Assembly (NCBI GenBank): GCA_033782935.1
Contig: JAWQEG010003810.1
Location: 123,618 to 187,617 of the forward strand
Direction of reading: 5' to 3'
From: Petrolisthes cinctipes
Lineage: Eukaryota; Arthropoda; Malacostraca; Decapoda; Porcellanidae
Length of the DNA stretch: 64,000 bases
Shown here piece by piece: positions 23,885-35,631 of this stretch. Under the pieces are notes generated by a model. It did no database searches. It worked only from the letters and a program-made list of their open reading frames with translations, and was not told the origin of the DNA. Positions within the stretch are counted from its first letter, which is position 1. Every line of letters starts with the position of its first letter. The translations under genes and the position numbers were made by a program.

Positions 23885-24225
23885 GCACAACCGAGACTGA
23901 GAGCCGATTCCACAGTGGTATTTGTTTGTTAGCTTCCCAACCAACCACACTTGTAAGGCTTCATTATCTTATGGTTGATTCTACACTGGTATTTGTTTGT
24001 TAGCTTCCCAACCAACCACACTTGTAAGGCTTCATTATTTTGCAAAATCTGAGTATTCACATTCACAAAATTTATCAACCAGTTAGATAACGATGATCAC
24101 TGTATAGTTTACTCACCAAATTAGCTAAATAATTCACCCAGAAGTCATTAACACGGCTAACATTCTTTCGTTTGCGTGTATTCAAACCAATACCAACCAC
24201 TGTGGAATCGACCCTGAGTAGTGAA
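23885..24225. mobile_element. Inverted-repeat element with internal 65-bp duplication
   Basis: GATTCCACAGTGGTATTTG near the left is mirrored by ACCAACCACTGTGGAATCG at the right. The segment TTAGCTTCCCAACCAACC is duplicated in tandem at about 23930 and 24000. Confidence 0.65.
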
Positions 24226-24495
24226 AGTAAACGAAGTTGTGTTATGTTTATAGCTATGAGTACAGACGAACACTGAGGTCTACAAAGTATGCTCAAATTA
24301 AAATTAGATCAAACTGTTCTATATATGCACAATACAAATGTCTTGAAGGTGTTTTCAGTTGTTTGATTATAACAAGAAACTCATTTTATAACATGTACTG
24401 TAATTGGTGTAACTCGATTCGATCTGGATGGAAAGACAATATGGTTCAACTGCAGCATAAAAAAATAATACCATGAAGGGATAATATACCTTTGG

Positions 24496-24653
24496 TACAG
24501 ATGCGGACACATGAAACAGACACACCTGAAACGGAGGCCCCCCAGTGAACATAGGATAGGATGAGAAGTTGTGTGTAGAGGCGACGAGTCCTATTCTATG
24601 CTTGATAAGGGGCTCCGTCTAAAGTGTGTCTGTTTCGTGTGTCCGCAACTGTA
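24496..24653 (+). mobile_element. MITE-B copy
   Basis: TACAGATGCGGACACATGAA at left, GTGTGTCCGCAACTGTA at right. It ends 3 bp before a MITE-A. Confidence 0.88.
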
Positions 24654-24656
24654 CTG

Positions 24657-24827
24657 TACACTCGCAATCCAAAATATGTATCCAGGCTTGCTTCGAATAG
24701 TGTGATCGATTATTAAGCAAGCTCAAGCAAATATGAAGCAGGATAAGCGTTGTAATTGGTTCACTAGTATGTCAAATGATTCGAAACTTCAACAAGACCT
24801 GGATATAAATTTTGGATTGCGAGTGTA
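24657..24827 (+). mobile_element. MITE-A copy
   Basis: Standard ends and length; its right TA is shared with the next element. Confidence 0.93.
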
Positions 24828-24964
24828 CATTAGAGAGCCTTAATTTCTGCAAGGTCTGCCAGGAAACCGGACCAGATGAACAAATTATAATGGTGGTCTG
24901 TTGCTTAGAAAAGTATAGAGGGATCAGTTGCTCCAGAGTTACCACCACCACCACCACCACTGTA
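24826..24964 (+). mobile_element. MITE-K copy with (ACC)n expansion
   Basis: TACATTAGAGAGCCTTAATT at left, TTGCTCCAGAGTTACCACC at right, where the terminal ACC has expanded to seven units before CTGTA. Confidence 0.75.
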
Positions 24965-25059
24965 CTGTACTACCGTGGAAGTTTACTAATTTTAGACACA
25001 TGAATTTACAGACCAAGGAAGGCTAAAGTTTTATCTCTGTATGTCGTTAAAAGGGGAAT

Positions 25060-25205
25060 TACAGTGTTGATAAATCTGGGCCAACTGATTCCTTCAAACT
25101 CTTCCTGGCAACAGTCCAACAATATCTTCGTTAATTAATCTAGTCCTGTTTCCTTTCATAATTTGGGGAAATCATGGCACTCACTCTGATCTAACTAGAG
25201 TGTAT
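25060..25205 (-). mobile_element. MITE-K copy, reverse
   Basis: TACAGTGTTGATAAATCTGG at left, then CTGATTCCTTCAAACTCTTC and the opposing TTTCATAATTTGGGG arm. The right end is eroded. Confidence 0.65.
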
Positions 25206-25276
25206 TACCTCCTTTATGAATTTCGTCAGGCAATTGTACACGCCTTCAAAAGTCTACTCTATTACATGTTGTTTTG

Positions 25277-25493
25277 TACAGCCACAATCACATAACCACC
25301 GACTATTTCCTTCCATCGTGTAAATTGATCAGTATCATATCAAAATATAAACATACAACAACACCTTACGTCAACTCAACCCCCTCAATTATTACTATGA
25401 GGTGCTGCAAAATCATACACGTGTTGTTCTTTATTACCAAGATATTTACTACGATGGAAGGAAAGTCTCGGTGGATATTTGATTGTGGCTGTA
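25277..25493 (+). mobile_element. MITE-D copy
   Basis: TACAGCCACAATCACATAAC at left, GATTGTGGCTGTA at right; inverted arms of about 40 bp include CTTCCATCG/CGATGGAAG. Confidence 0.93.
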
Positions 25494-25624
25494 CTTTATC
25501 ATGAGGCTAATTTATTCTGGCATACTGCAGTAAATGCATCCTGTTAGTTCCAGAACCTCGGTAAATTTGTACTGAAATACTGTTCATGGACTGTCAATCC
25601 TGATGGGGCCATATTCCTAGACAT

Positions 25625-25800
25625 AAATGATTGATTAATTAATTGATATTAGGCGCCACAATAGCGAGGTCATATAGCGGCAGGAGGTGATAGAAAGGTG
25701 AGAGAGGAAGCAGGAAAAAATAGAAAGAAAGGTGGGATAGTTGAAGAAATGAAGGAGGTTGCTGGGGCCGAAGGGGAACCAAAACCCTTGGAGTATTGCA
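25625..25800 (-). mobile_element. SINE-3 copy with ATTG-type tail
   Basis: On the minus strand it reads from CCAAGGGTTTTGGTTCCCC to a GGCGCCTAATATCAATT end followed by an (ATCA)-like tail. Related copies lie at 28130-28410, and a fragment at about 45285-45345. I see no clear polymerase III boxes, so SINE is the likely but unproven class. Confidence 0.55.
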
Positions 25801-25865
25801 CACATCACTACGGGAAATACCCACATCTTTACTATAAATGGCAATCTGTTTGTCCTCTTATAACT

Positions 25866-26105
25866 CGAAAACGGTTACACCTACATCCAAAACCTATATA
25901 TATTCTGAATCACTATCACCAGGCACAGGTTTTGGTATGACGTAACATGACGTAACTCGACGTCAAAATTACGTCATCTACTGTCAATCCGCTAAAATAA
26001 CCCGGTTTCACTCCCAAAACTATATATTCTGATTCAGCACCGCCGGCAAAGGTATTTATGATGTAACATAACGTAACTTGACGTAAAAATTACGTTAAAA
26101 TGTCA
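25866..26105. repeat. ~118-bp tandem duplication rich in TGACGT motifs
   Basis: Two units, each with an ATATATTCTGA[AT]TCA motif, a GGCA-AGGT phrase and clustered ATGACGTAAC, CGACGTCAAAATTACGT-type motifs. Confidence 0.75.
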
Positions 26106-26510
26106 AATATTCTATTTACCGGTTAAAACCATAAAGAAGAGTTCGAATTTCCGTTCGAGCTGCTAAAATCGCGCGCCAAATGTACCGCTCGAACAGAAGC
26201 TCGAACGGATTAAAGATAGAGAGAGAGAGAATTTATGTGTGTAAGAGAGAGAGAGAGATGGTGACGTCACATGTGGGGTGTTATGATGCAACACAAACAC
26301 ACACACACACGCACACATATGTACGTTTATTACACACACACATAATTATGTACGTTTATTACATACACACACATATGTACGTTTATTACATAAACACACA
26401 CACACACATACATTTGTACGTTTATTACACACACATAATTACACTCTACAAAATTTCCACCTGGACCACCCCCTCGCTTGGCTTGGCTAACGTGGCAACA
26501 GCGCTTCGCT

Positions 26511-27017
<507 letters not shown>

Positions 27018-27093
27018 GTTCCTTGACAAAATGAAGGACTTACGCATCACATAATTATCTTATCCAATACACCTTTGCTGCTTCTTCCCAATG

Positions 27094-27260
27094 TACAGTA
27101 ACCAGCACTAATAGTTATCCAGGTGTGCTTCGAATACCTAGAGACACTATATAAATGCACAATAAGATCCCCATTGGAATTACTTTGTTGGTGATAACTA
27201 GACTGTTCAAAGGCCAAAGCTTCAACCAAAGCTGTATACTTAATAGTGCTAGTGACTGTA
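27094..27260 (+). mobile_element. MITE-J copy
   Basis: TACAGTAACCAGCACTAATA at left, AGTGCTAGTGACTGTA at right. Confidence 0.88.
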
Positions 27261-27361
27261 CCAGATGAGAGAATTAAAAACTGACGATAAACATGACAAG
27301 TTTAAATATTCAAGCTCCCTGTAATTAATTATTATTCTTCACTCTGCACCTCCCCGTAAAG

Positions 27362-28110
<749 letters not shown>

Positions 28111-28129
28111 CACTAGATGGTATTACCTG

Positions 28130-28410
28130 TAGTGATGGATTTTGGCGCCCCTTCGGCCCCAGCCACTCTCTTTTATTTCTTCAGCTGTCCTTCTTTGTTT
28201 CTATTTCTTTCCTGAGTGTTGTCTCGCCTCTCTATCATCACCTTCTGGCGCTATATGACCTCGCTGTTGCGGGCGCCTAATATCTATCAACCAATCAATC
28301 AATATTTTCTTTCTATTTCCTTTCTGCTTACTGCCTCGCCTCTATATCACCACCTTCTGGCGCTATATGACCTCGCTGTTGCGGCGCCTAATATATATAT
28401 CAATCAATCA
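28130..28410 (+). mobile_element. Two SINE-3 copies in tandem, second partial
   Basis: The first runs from GGCGCCCCTTCGGCCCCAG to GCGCCTAATATCTATC and an AATCAATCAAT tail. The second repeats from TTTCTTTCTATTTCCTTT through CTCGCTGTTGCGGCGCC to the same tail. Reverse of the copy at 25625. Confidence 0.6.
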
Positions 28411-28547
28411 CTGCACCTTTATATCGTTTTTTTTTTCTGGCTATACTGTATACTCCATGGCTGTTATTATAGATGTCCATTCTCTTCCGATTACGCTGTG
28501 TTGACTCAGGGTGATATCGGTAGGTCTTATAAAATGCCCGATATACG

Positions 28548-28761
28548 TACATCCACAATCAAATATCCACCGACACTTTCCTTCCATCGTAGTAAATATC
28601 TTGGTAATAAAGAACAACACGTGTATGATTTTGCAGCACCTCATAATAATAATTGAGGGGGTTGAGATGACGTAAAGTGTTGTATGATTATATTTTAATA
28701 TTATACTGATTCATTTGCACGATGGAAGGAAAGTGTCGGTGGATATTTGATTGTGGCTGTA
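28548..28761 (-). mobile_element. MITE-D copy, reverse
   Basis: TACATCCACAATCAAATATC at left, TTGATTGTGGCTGTA at right. Confidence 0.92.
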
Positions 28762-28979
28762 CATAATGAAATATCAATACCTCAATGACACACAAACACT
28801 AATCACCGTCACATACTCCCTTTTCCATCGCCTCCCTTTTCCATCGCGTGCTTCAGGTTACATAATACACTACTTGTTTTTTATATAATTTTGTTTTAAT
28901 ATTATTATTTTACATCAATGATCCTAACTGATAACTAGTAACAAACATCATAACTTTTTAAGAATCTATTTAAAAACTG

Positions 28980-29127
<148 letters not shown>

Positions 29128-29213
29128 GAATTAGTACCTAACTAGCCAATTTATCAACCAATCGGTCTTTTAACCAACTAACCAATGCAACTAACTTGCT
29201 TACAAACTAGTTT

Positions 29214-29624
29214 GTTAATCGTAATGGTGTTCGTCTCTTTCATACATCCGCAAGCATCATCTGACACACTGGGACACTGGCGGTGCCACTCATTGCCGGG
29301 GAGGTACTCTGGATTACATCCTCTCGTCTGGCCTGATAGCATCTCAGGTCCAGTGCTTCTCTGTGCCAGACTTATTCTCTGATCACATTGCTCTTCGGTT
29401 TCATTATTCTCTATCTGCTGGGTCAGGTGCTTCAGCCACTCGTTTGCGTATTGCTGTGCACCCTAAATATTGCCCGACTTACATCTTATTTATGCCTGTG
29501 TATTCCCTACATTTGACATATCATCAGCTGAACAGTTGTACTCTGATCTTGTATCTGCTACTCATGACTTTTATAGGCTATACGTCTCCCGGCCACACCT
29601 CCAGCATCGCCATACTGCCCACCT
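29214..29624 (+). pseudogene. LINE-1 copy C, plus-strand endonuclease fragment
   Basis: It corresponds to 40506-40915 of copy B and encodes parts of the ORF2 endonuclease and linker in broken frames. It joins head-to-head with the minus-strand fragment that follows; the last ~118 bp are repeated in reverse at about 29921-30040. Confidence 0.85.
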
Positions 29625-31729
29625 CCTGCATCAACAAGTTGTTTGGCATAGTCGGCAGGAGTGTGATGACGAGCAGTGGCCGGTGTCTTTTTAACAACCC
29701 GACGGATGAGGTGCCACATAGAAGCCACACTTGTTTGCTGGTTGATGCTGTCCGTGAACCGCTGCCAAGACTCAGTGTGAGCACAATCCTGCAGGGCAAC
29801 TAAAGCGTCCCTAGACATCTGGTAACGATGGAGTAGGTCAGGGGTTGGGTTGGCTTGAAACAATAAGCCATCACGTTCAACCTCCTCCTTTGCCTCCTGT
29901 ATACGTGCATCCAGCGTCCAGGAGTGGGCAGTATGGCGATGCTGGAGGTGTGGCCGGGAGACGTATAGCCTATAAAAGTCATGAGTAGCAGATACAAGAT
30001 CAGAGTACAACTGTTCAGCTGATGATATGTCAAATGTAGGGAAATCTCATTTGGAGGTGGATCGTGTTGACTCCAGACAACAACAATACGGCTAATGGGG
30101 GAACCATCTTGGAAAAAACGACGGGCAAAGAACACACCAGGGTATCCCTTAGCAAGTTTCGGGTCAACATCAATAGGAAAACGGGTGAGGATGTAGCTGG
30201 GGAACTTACGAGGCCTCTCAGGTGAGTCTTCAAGAATGAGAGGCAGAGATAAAAATTCACCAGCCTTCACTCTATCAATGATGTCCTGACGCTTCCTTGA
30301 GATGTAGACAAACCGGGAGGTGACAGCAGCCATCTTGACTTCAGCCAGTTCACGCTGCAACTGGAAGGCCCTGTTGACATCAGACAACCAACGCAGCTTT
30401 GTGTCTGTAGATGGGTTTCCAGAGAAGGAGAGTTTGACATAGGCATCTCTCGGGGCAAAAGCAGGAAGGTTGGACGAGGGCAAGGAGTTGGTATTGTTAC
30501 AGTCTAAGGCTATGTGAAGTCCAAATATCTTAGAATTAATAATCTGTGACTAGGAGTATGATGAATTTTTAGACTGAACAAAAGTTAGATGGTAGTTTAT
30601 AAATTACTCTTGACAGGTAGGACAAAAACAACCTTATATATTATATATTATACTTAAAAAGAAAAAAAAACGTATGTACAACATCAACAATAATAATATA
30701 ACACCATACACCAACACATTTACTTTAAACCCCAAAGTGACAATAGAGAGATTTACCCATTGACCCTCATCACCTACACATTTTCCCTACACATTTCTAT
30801 TTCACATAAAGTACAGTAATAATATAATGTCAGTTTAGAATTCCTAATATGAAGAAGAAGAGGATTCTCGCTGACTCCTATGCTAATTTATACTCCCTGT
30901 TTCTCCCACGTCACAACACACCGGTTACTATTTAGGCCCAACCACCACCGAGATACAGTCCAAGTCACTGCTGGTTGAATACTGCCACCTCTAACTTGGG
31001 GAAAACACCTTGTAACCTTCGGAACGATTCCCTGAGGTTTCAGTCCGGACCTTCCAGGACAGTTCACAGTTCATTTTTCCAGTTTCAAGTCAGATTGTTT
31101 AAAAAAGGGGGGGGGGGGCGTAACAGTATACAAAGAAGAAACACCAGGGTGAGGCAGAGAAGGTACGTCGTGCACAGCTGAAGCACCCTTGGCAGTCTTG
31201 GCAGCTGGAGGCAAACAGTCCATACCATCGGAATCCTGCGAGGAGTCGGACGAGGCATCAACGGGTCGCTTGGAAGAGGTTGAGGAGGTGGACGGCTGCA
31301 ACCTGTGCTGCGGAGTGACCGAGGAGAGGGGGGGAGGGTTGCGAGAAGGCAGCTCAGGCCAGTGATCCTCAATTGGAGACTCGTCTTCCTCCGACATTGC
31401 CAAGTTGGCCTCCAAGCAGGAATCCGCACTCTCCATCAGGCCAGGCAAGGCCTAGAAGGAAAGGAAACAACAACACAAACAACTAAACACTCAATCAGCC
31501 AGGGACACACACACACACACACCCACACACACACAGACAATCACAACAAAACTATACACAGAACCACAACAGACAAACAACACCAGCAACACCACAGAAA
31601 CAACAACACACAAACAAGAAATCACAAACAACACAAAAAACACAAACAAGAGCTCCAAAACAACACAAACAACAACACAAACGAGAATGGAGACAGAGCG
31701 CCACGAGTACGTCCACACTCCACCTGTTC
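29625..31729 (-). pseudogene. LINE-1 copy C, minus-strand fragment with internal deletion
   Basis: Positions 29625-30040 match the ORF2 linker of copy A (about 11594-12013). At about 30040 the sequence jumps to ORF1 (matching 13456 onward of copy A), skipping about 1.4 kb. Then it follows ORF1 and the 5' UTR to the same 5' boundary as copy A, interrupted by the 30495-31125 insert. ORF1 remnants read MKMAAVTSRFVYISRKRQD-like sequence and the acidic N-terminus. Confidence 0.88.
30495..31125. mobile_element. Solo-LTR-like insertion, 631 bp, 4-bp target duplication
   Basis: The insert starts TGTTACAGTC and ends GGCGTAACA, so it has TG...CA ends within a short inverted repeat TGTTAC/GTAACA. It is flanked by GTAT on both sides, and copy A shows the uninterrupted site (GTTGGTATACAAAG). 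Length, termini and a 4-bp duplication fit a solo LTR of a Gypsy- or BEL-type retrotransposon. There is no coding content. Confidence 0.75.
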
Positions 31730-31837
31730 CACTGCGGTGGCTATATGTAATTGAATATATTTGTACACCAATAGTATTTTCGAAAACTAATTGCTCTTTT
31801 CATGTAACCTATTACCTCAAGAGTAAGGAAGCCTATG

Positions 31838-32056
31838 TGCTGCCACAATCTAATAACCACCAACACTTTCCTTCCATCTTGCAAATAAATCGGTATCATA
31901 TCAAAATATAATCATACAACAACACCTTACGTCAACTCAACCCCCTCAATTATTATTATTATGAGGTGCTGCAAAATCATAAACGTGTTGTTCTTTATTA
32001 CCAAGATATTTACTACGAGGGAATGAAAGTGTCGTTGGATATTTGATTGTGGCTGT
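31838..32056 (+). mobile_element. MITE-D copy, left end eroded
   Basis: GCTGCCACAATCTAATAAC at left (TACA lost), GATTGTGGCTGTA at right. Confidence 0.88.
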
Positions 32057-32228
32057 ACAGGTTTCCCATGCCTAGTAGATTGATGAAGTAGCTCCGGCTC
32101 CCTTAGAAGACACACCTCAGGCTTGCATGAATCCCTTTCATCAGGGCCCATATTCACAAAAGCAAAGTTCACTCCTAAGTTAAAATATTGTTTGTAAGCA
32201 TTCATCCATAGCGAGGACTAGTACCCGA

Positions 32229-32456
32229 CACTGCTTCGAAAACATAACAACAGCTCATACAAATAGAATAGCAAAACCATTCACTGCTTCGAAAACATAA
32301 CAACAGCTCATATAAATAGAATAACAAAACCATTCACTGCTTCGAAATCATAACAACAGCTCATACAAATAGAATAGCAAAACCATTCACTGTTTCGAAA
32401 TCATAACAACAGCTTAAACAAATAGAATAGCAAAACCATTCACTGCTTCGAAATGA
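32229..32456. repeat. 53-bp tandem repeat, about 4.3 units
   Basis: Unit begins CACTGCTTCGAAAACATAAC and ends AGCAAAACCATT. Confidence 0.93.
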
Positions 32457-32582
32457 ACCTGAAACACTATAGTGAGGTCAGAAATGCAAACATACGAACA
32501 AGTCCGAACTCTAAAGATGTTTTGTGAACAATGGCCCTGGTTGTTTTGAGAAATATAAAATTTGTCCAGACCTTCATATTAT

Positions 32583-32743
32583 GTTTTTTTTTTTTTTTTT
32601 TAATTAATTGCGCCGTAGCGTCAATTAACAGGCAGGCAACAATACATACGGGCAGGCGGGACCCATGAGAATCCAATGACTACAACCACACATACACACG
32701 CACACACACACATCACGAAAACATAACAGAATGAAGCACAATG
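32583..32743 (-). mobile_element. LINE-1 3' UTR fragment
   Basis: T-run, AATTAATTGCGCCGTAGCG and the (CA)-rich segment match the 3' end of copy A (8950-9130). A severely 5'-truncated insertion that abuts SINE-2. Confidence 0.85.
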
Positions 32744-32996
32744 GGGGGGGGGGGTGCTGATGGTTTAATGGGTTCGATCCCCAGGTCAGTGGTATTGTTG
32801 GACAATTTTCCAATCCCCATATGTCCCTGTTCACCTAGCAGTAAGTAGGTACCCGGCTGTAAGAGCAAAGATAGCAGCAACCTTGTAGGCTGGGGGAAGA
32901 TGTGTTGATGTAACAAGACTAGACTGCCTTAATGACCAACACCATGAGTCGTTAAGCATTAAGCCCTAAATCTTCTTCTTCTTCTTCATATTATGC
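32744..32996 (+). mobile_element. SINE-2 copy, head truncated
   Basis: GGGTTCGATCCCCAGGTCAG is the B-box part of the tRNA head. The body ends GCCCTAAATCTTCTTCTTC. A run of ten or more G replaces the start of the head. Confidence 0.85.
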
Positions 32997-33006
32997 GCCT
33001 GAAAGT

Positions 33007-33164
33007 TAGTTGCGGACACATGACACAGACACACTTGAAACTGGCCCCTCATTGAGCATATGGTAGGATGCGACGACGTGTGTATTGGCCCGTCCCACCC
33101 ATTATACTCAATAAGGGGCCCGATGGAAGTGTGTCTGTTTCATAATTCATGTTCCGCAACTGTA
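33007..33164 (+). mobile_element. MITE-B copy
   Basis: TAGTTGCGGACACATGACAC at left, GTTCCGCAACTGTA at right; its terminal TA is also the first TA of the following MITE-A. Confidence 0.88.
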
Positions 33165-33333
33165 CACTCGCAATTCAAAATTTGTATCCAGGTTAGGATG
33201 AAGTTTCGAGTCATTTGACATACTAATGAACCAATTACAATGCTTATCCTGTTTTATATTTGCTTGAGTTCGCTTAATACTCGATCAGGCTATTCGAAGC
33301 AAGCCTGGATACATATTTTGGATTACGAGTGTA
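33163..33333 (-). mobile_element. MITE-A copy, reverse
   Basis: TACACTCGCAATTCAAAATT at left, TTGGATTACGAGTGTA at right. Confidence 0.92.
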
Positions 33334-33547
33334 CAGTGGGCTACAGGAATTCTTACACAGGCTATATGGAAAGATAGGTTATTATTCTGGAAGCACTGAA
33401 ATGAATGATCTATCTATTAAGTGACTCGGTATTGCAAAACAACAAGCCTAATGATAATATTGTATTGCAGTTACGTTGTCTTACATTTTCTATATGTTGT
33501 AAAACTTGGAAAACAGCAGCGTGTGTACGAATTCTTGTGGCCAATAG

Positions 33548-33721
33548 TACATTCATGATACATAATTTCTGACCAGAGTGTGAGGAGCAGAAAGCTTCGA
33601 ATCGCCTGGTTTTGTTCATTTCCCCACCCAGTACATCTATAGAGGTTAAGTTCGAATGCTGGGGATGTGTGTGTGGTGCCTGCCGTTCGTCTCTGGTCAG
33701 AAATTACGTATCACGAGTGTA
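33548..33721 (+). mobile_element. MITE-G copy
   Basis: TACATTCATGATACATAATT at left, AATTACGTATCACGAGTGTA at right; TTCTGACCAGAG and CTCTGGTCAGAA are also inverted. Other copies at 46796 and 50457. Confidence 0.92.
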
Positions 33722-33844
33722 CTTGTGTAAAGGAACATAGTGACTGATGACTATGTAGCTATGCAGGTCAATAAGCTACCTCATCGTTATTGGTAGGCTA
33801 CTCATTCTCTACTACATTCAGAGAGCAAATAGATTGGCCAAATG

Positions 33845-34062
33845 TACAGCCACAATCAAATATCCACCGTCACTCTTCTTCCATTGTGCAAATAAATCAG
33901 TATATATCATATAAAAATATAAACATACAACACTTTACGTCAACTCAATCCATTCAATTATTATCATGAGTTGCTGCAAAATCATACACGTGTTGTTCTT
34001 TATTACCAAGATATTAACTACTATGGAAGGAAAGTGTCGATGGTTATTTGATTGTGGCTGTA
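33845..34062 (+). mobile_element. MITE-D copy
   Basis: TACAGCCACAATCAAATATC at left, GATTGTGGCTGTA at right. Confidence 0.92.
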
Positions 34063-34152
34063 CCGTAAAACCTGTGTCACTGAGAAACTCACATTCTCTT
34101 GTCATAATAACAACATTGTATGATGTGTGAAAATGAGAACAACTGTAGGCTA

Positions 34153-34321
34153 TACTCGCAATCCAAAATATTTATCCAGGCTTGCTTCGAACAGCCTAAT
34201 CGAGTATTATGCGAGCTCAAGCAAATATGAAACCGGATAAACGTTGTAATTGGTTCATTCCTATGTCAAAGTATTCGAAACTTCAACAAGACTTGGATAC
34301 AAATTTTAGATTACGAATGTA
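34153..34321 (+). mobile_element. MITE-A copy
   Basis: TATACTCGCAATCCAAAATA (first TA) at left, TTAGATTACGAATGTA at right; its last TA begins MITE-C. Confidence 0.9.
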
Positions 34322-34710
34322 CAGTCGTGGTCAATAATAACCATCCACATATAGGTAACTAAAATAAATTGCTGTCTAATTATTTCATGTTCACATATTA
34401 TGTTATTGTTTTGAAAAGTGAGTAGCTGTAAGTAGTAATTTAAAAGATGGTACACTCGCAATCCAAAATGTGTATCCAGGCTTACTTCGAATAGCCTGAT
34501 CGAGTGTTAAGTGAGCTCAAGCAAATATGAAACAGGATAATTGTTGTAATTGGTTCACTAGTATGTCAAATGATTCGAAACTTCAACAAGTCCTGGATAC
34601 AAATGTTGGATTGCGAGTATACTTGACCTTTTTATTGGAAAATCTGTCAGCCAACGAACAGAGGGGAACCATCACCCCATTGTGGATGATTATTACTGAC
34701 CACGACTGTA
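34320..34710 (+). mobile_element. MITE-C copy with nested MITE-A
   Basis: TACAGTCGTGGTCAATAATA at left, TTATTACTGACCACGACTGTA-type right end (first 20 bases conserved). Without the 171-bp nested MITE-A it would be about 220 bp, matching the copy at 26627. Confidence 0.9.
34451..34621 (+). mobile_element. MITE-A copy nested in MITE-C
   Basis: TACACTCGCAATCC at left, GGATTGCGAGTATA at right. Confidence 0.92.
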
Positions 34711-34879
34711 CATTCGCAATCCAAAATATGTATCCAGGCTTGCTTCGAATAGCCTGATCGAGTATTAAGCGAGCTCAAGCAAATATGAAACAGGTTAAGT
34801 GTTGTAATTGGTTCACTAGTATGTCAAATGATTCGAAACTTCAATAAGACCTGGATACATATTTTGGATTGCGACTGTA
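34709..34879 (+). mobile_element. MITE-A copy next to a splice acceptor
   Basis: TACATTCGCAATCC at left, GGATTGCGACTGTA at right. Its left TA is the end of MITE-C. Its right end lies 18 bp before the exon starting at 34898. Confidence 0.92.
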
Positions 34880-34897
34880 CGTACGGAATTGTTTCAG

Positions 34898-35160
34898 ACT
34901 CTGTCAATGTGTGGGGGAGAGGGAACAACCAGGGTCACATGTGTACCAATTGTTACCACGGTCCTACGACAACCAAACCCGGCTGACTGTGTGGCTGAGG
35001 GAAGCAATACAAGATGAGGAAGAAAATACAGACCCATCTCTTGTTACCAGTCTCTCTGCCTTCACACTCTGTATGTGGATCCGTGTGGTGACCTTCCTTG
35101 ACCTCAGTTGTCTACTTAGTTATGCACTCAGCGCTCGGGACGATAATGTTATCCATGTCT
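34898..35160 (+). CDS. Exon: start of pentraxin domain, multidomain receptor gene
   Basis: An internal exon of a host gene. It is bordered by an acceptor (TTGTTTCAG, AG at 34896-34897) and a strong donor (GTAAGTGAG from 35161). The open frame encodes an acidic linker and then TSLSAFTLCMWIRV...LLSYALSARDDN, the opening strands of a pentraxin (LamG-type) domain with its first conserved Cys. The exon ends in phase 1. Joined to the next exon the split codon reads through without a stop and the pentraxin fold continues, which supports both splice sites. Upstream exons, including any signal peptide, were not found in the window. Confidence 0.85.
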
Positions 35161-35177
35161 GTAAGTGAGTTTGGTGG

Positions 35178-35333
35178 TACATTGGCAGACATACTATATG
35201 AAACATACGTACTTCAAACATGGCCCCTCATTAACACAAAGCTAGGATAAGATGTTATGTATAGAGGCGTGTCCTAATCTATGCTTGATAAGGTGATTGT
35301 TTTATGTGTTTGTTTCATATGTTCACAACTGTA
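35178..35333 (+). mobile_element. MITE-B copy directly after a splice donor
   Basis: TACATTGGCAGACATACTAT at left, ATGTTCACAACTGTA at right, diverged. It starts 17 bp downstream of the exon end. Confidence 0.75.
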
Positions 35334-35631
35334 CTCCTACATGTGATGCCATCTAGCATAGCCTATAAATAGTTTTCTCTCACTCTTAGTGGAAAAATTT
35401 CAATATATATTTTCTAATGTTTAAAGCTATATACTGTCCACCTTGACATTGCATATCGTTGGATAATTAATATTAGAGGATACAGATGCAAGCCCTTTCT
35501 AGTGATTTTGCCAGATCATTTTTATGCAGGGCATGTGAATCTTCCACTTAAATTTTGCCTATAATTCATTTGCACAAGAGTACACTCTTCCTTCCATCTA
35601 GAAAAACTCTGAAAGCCCATTATGTTGTCTG

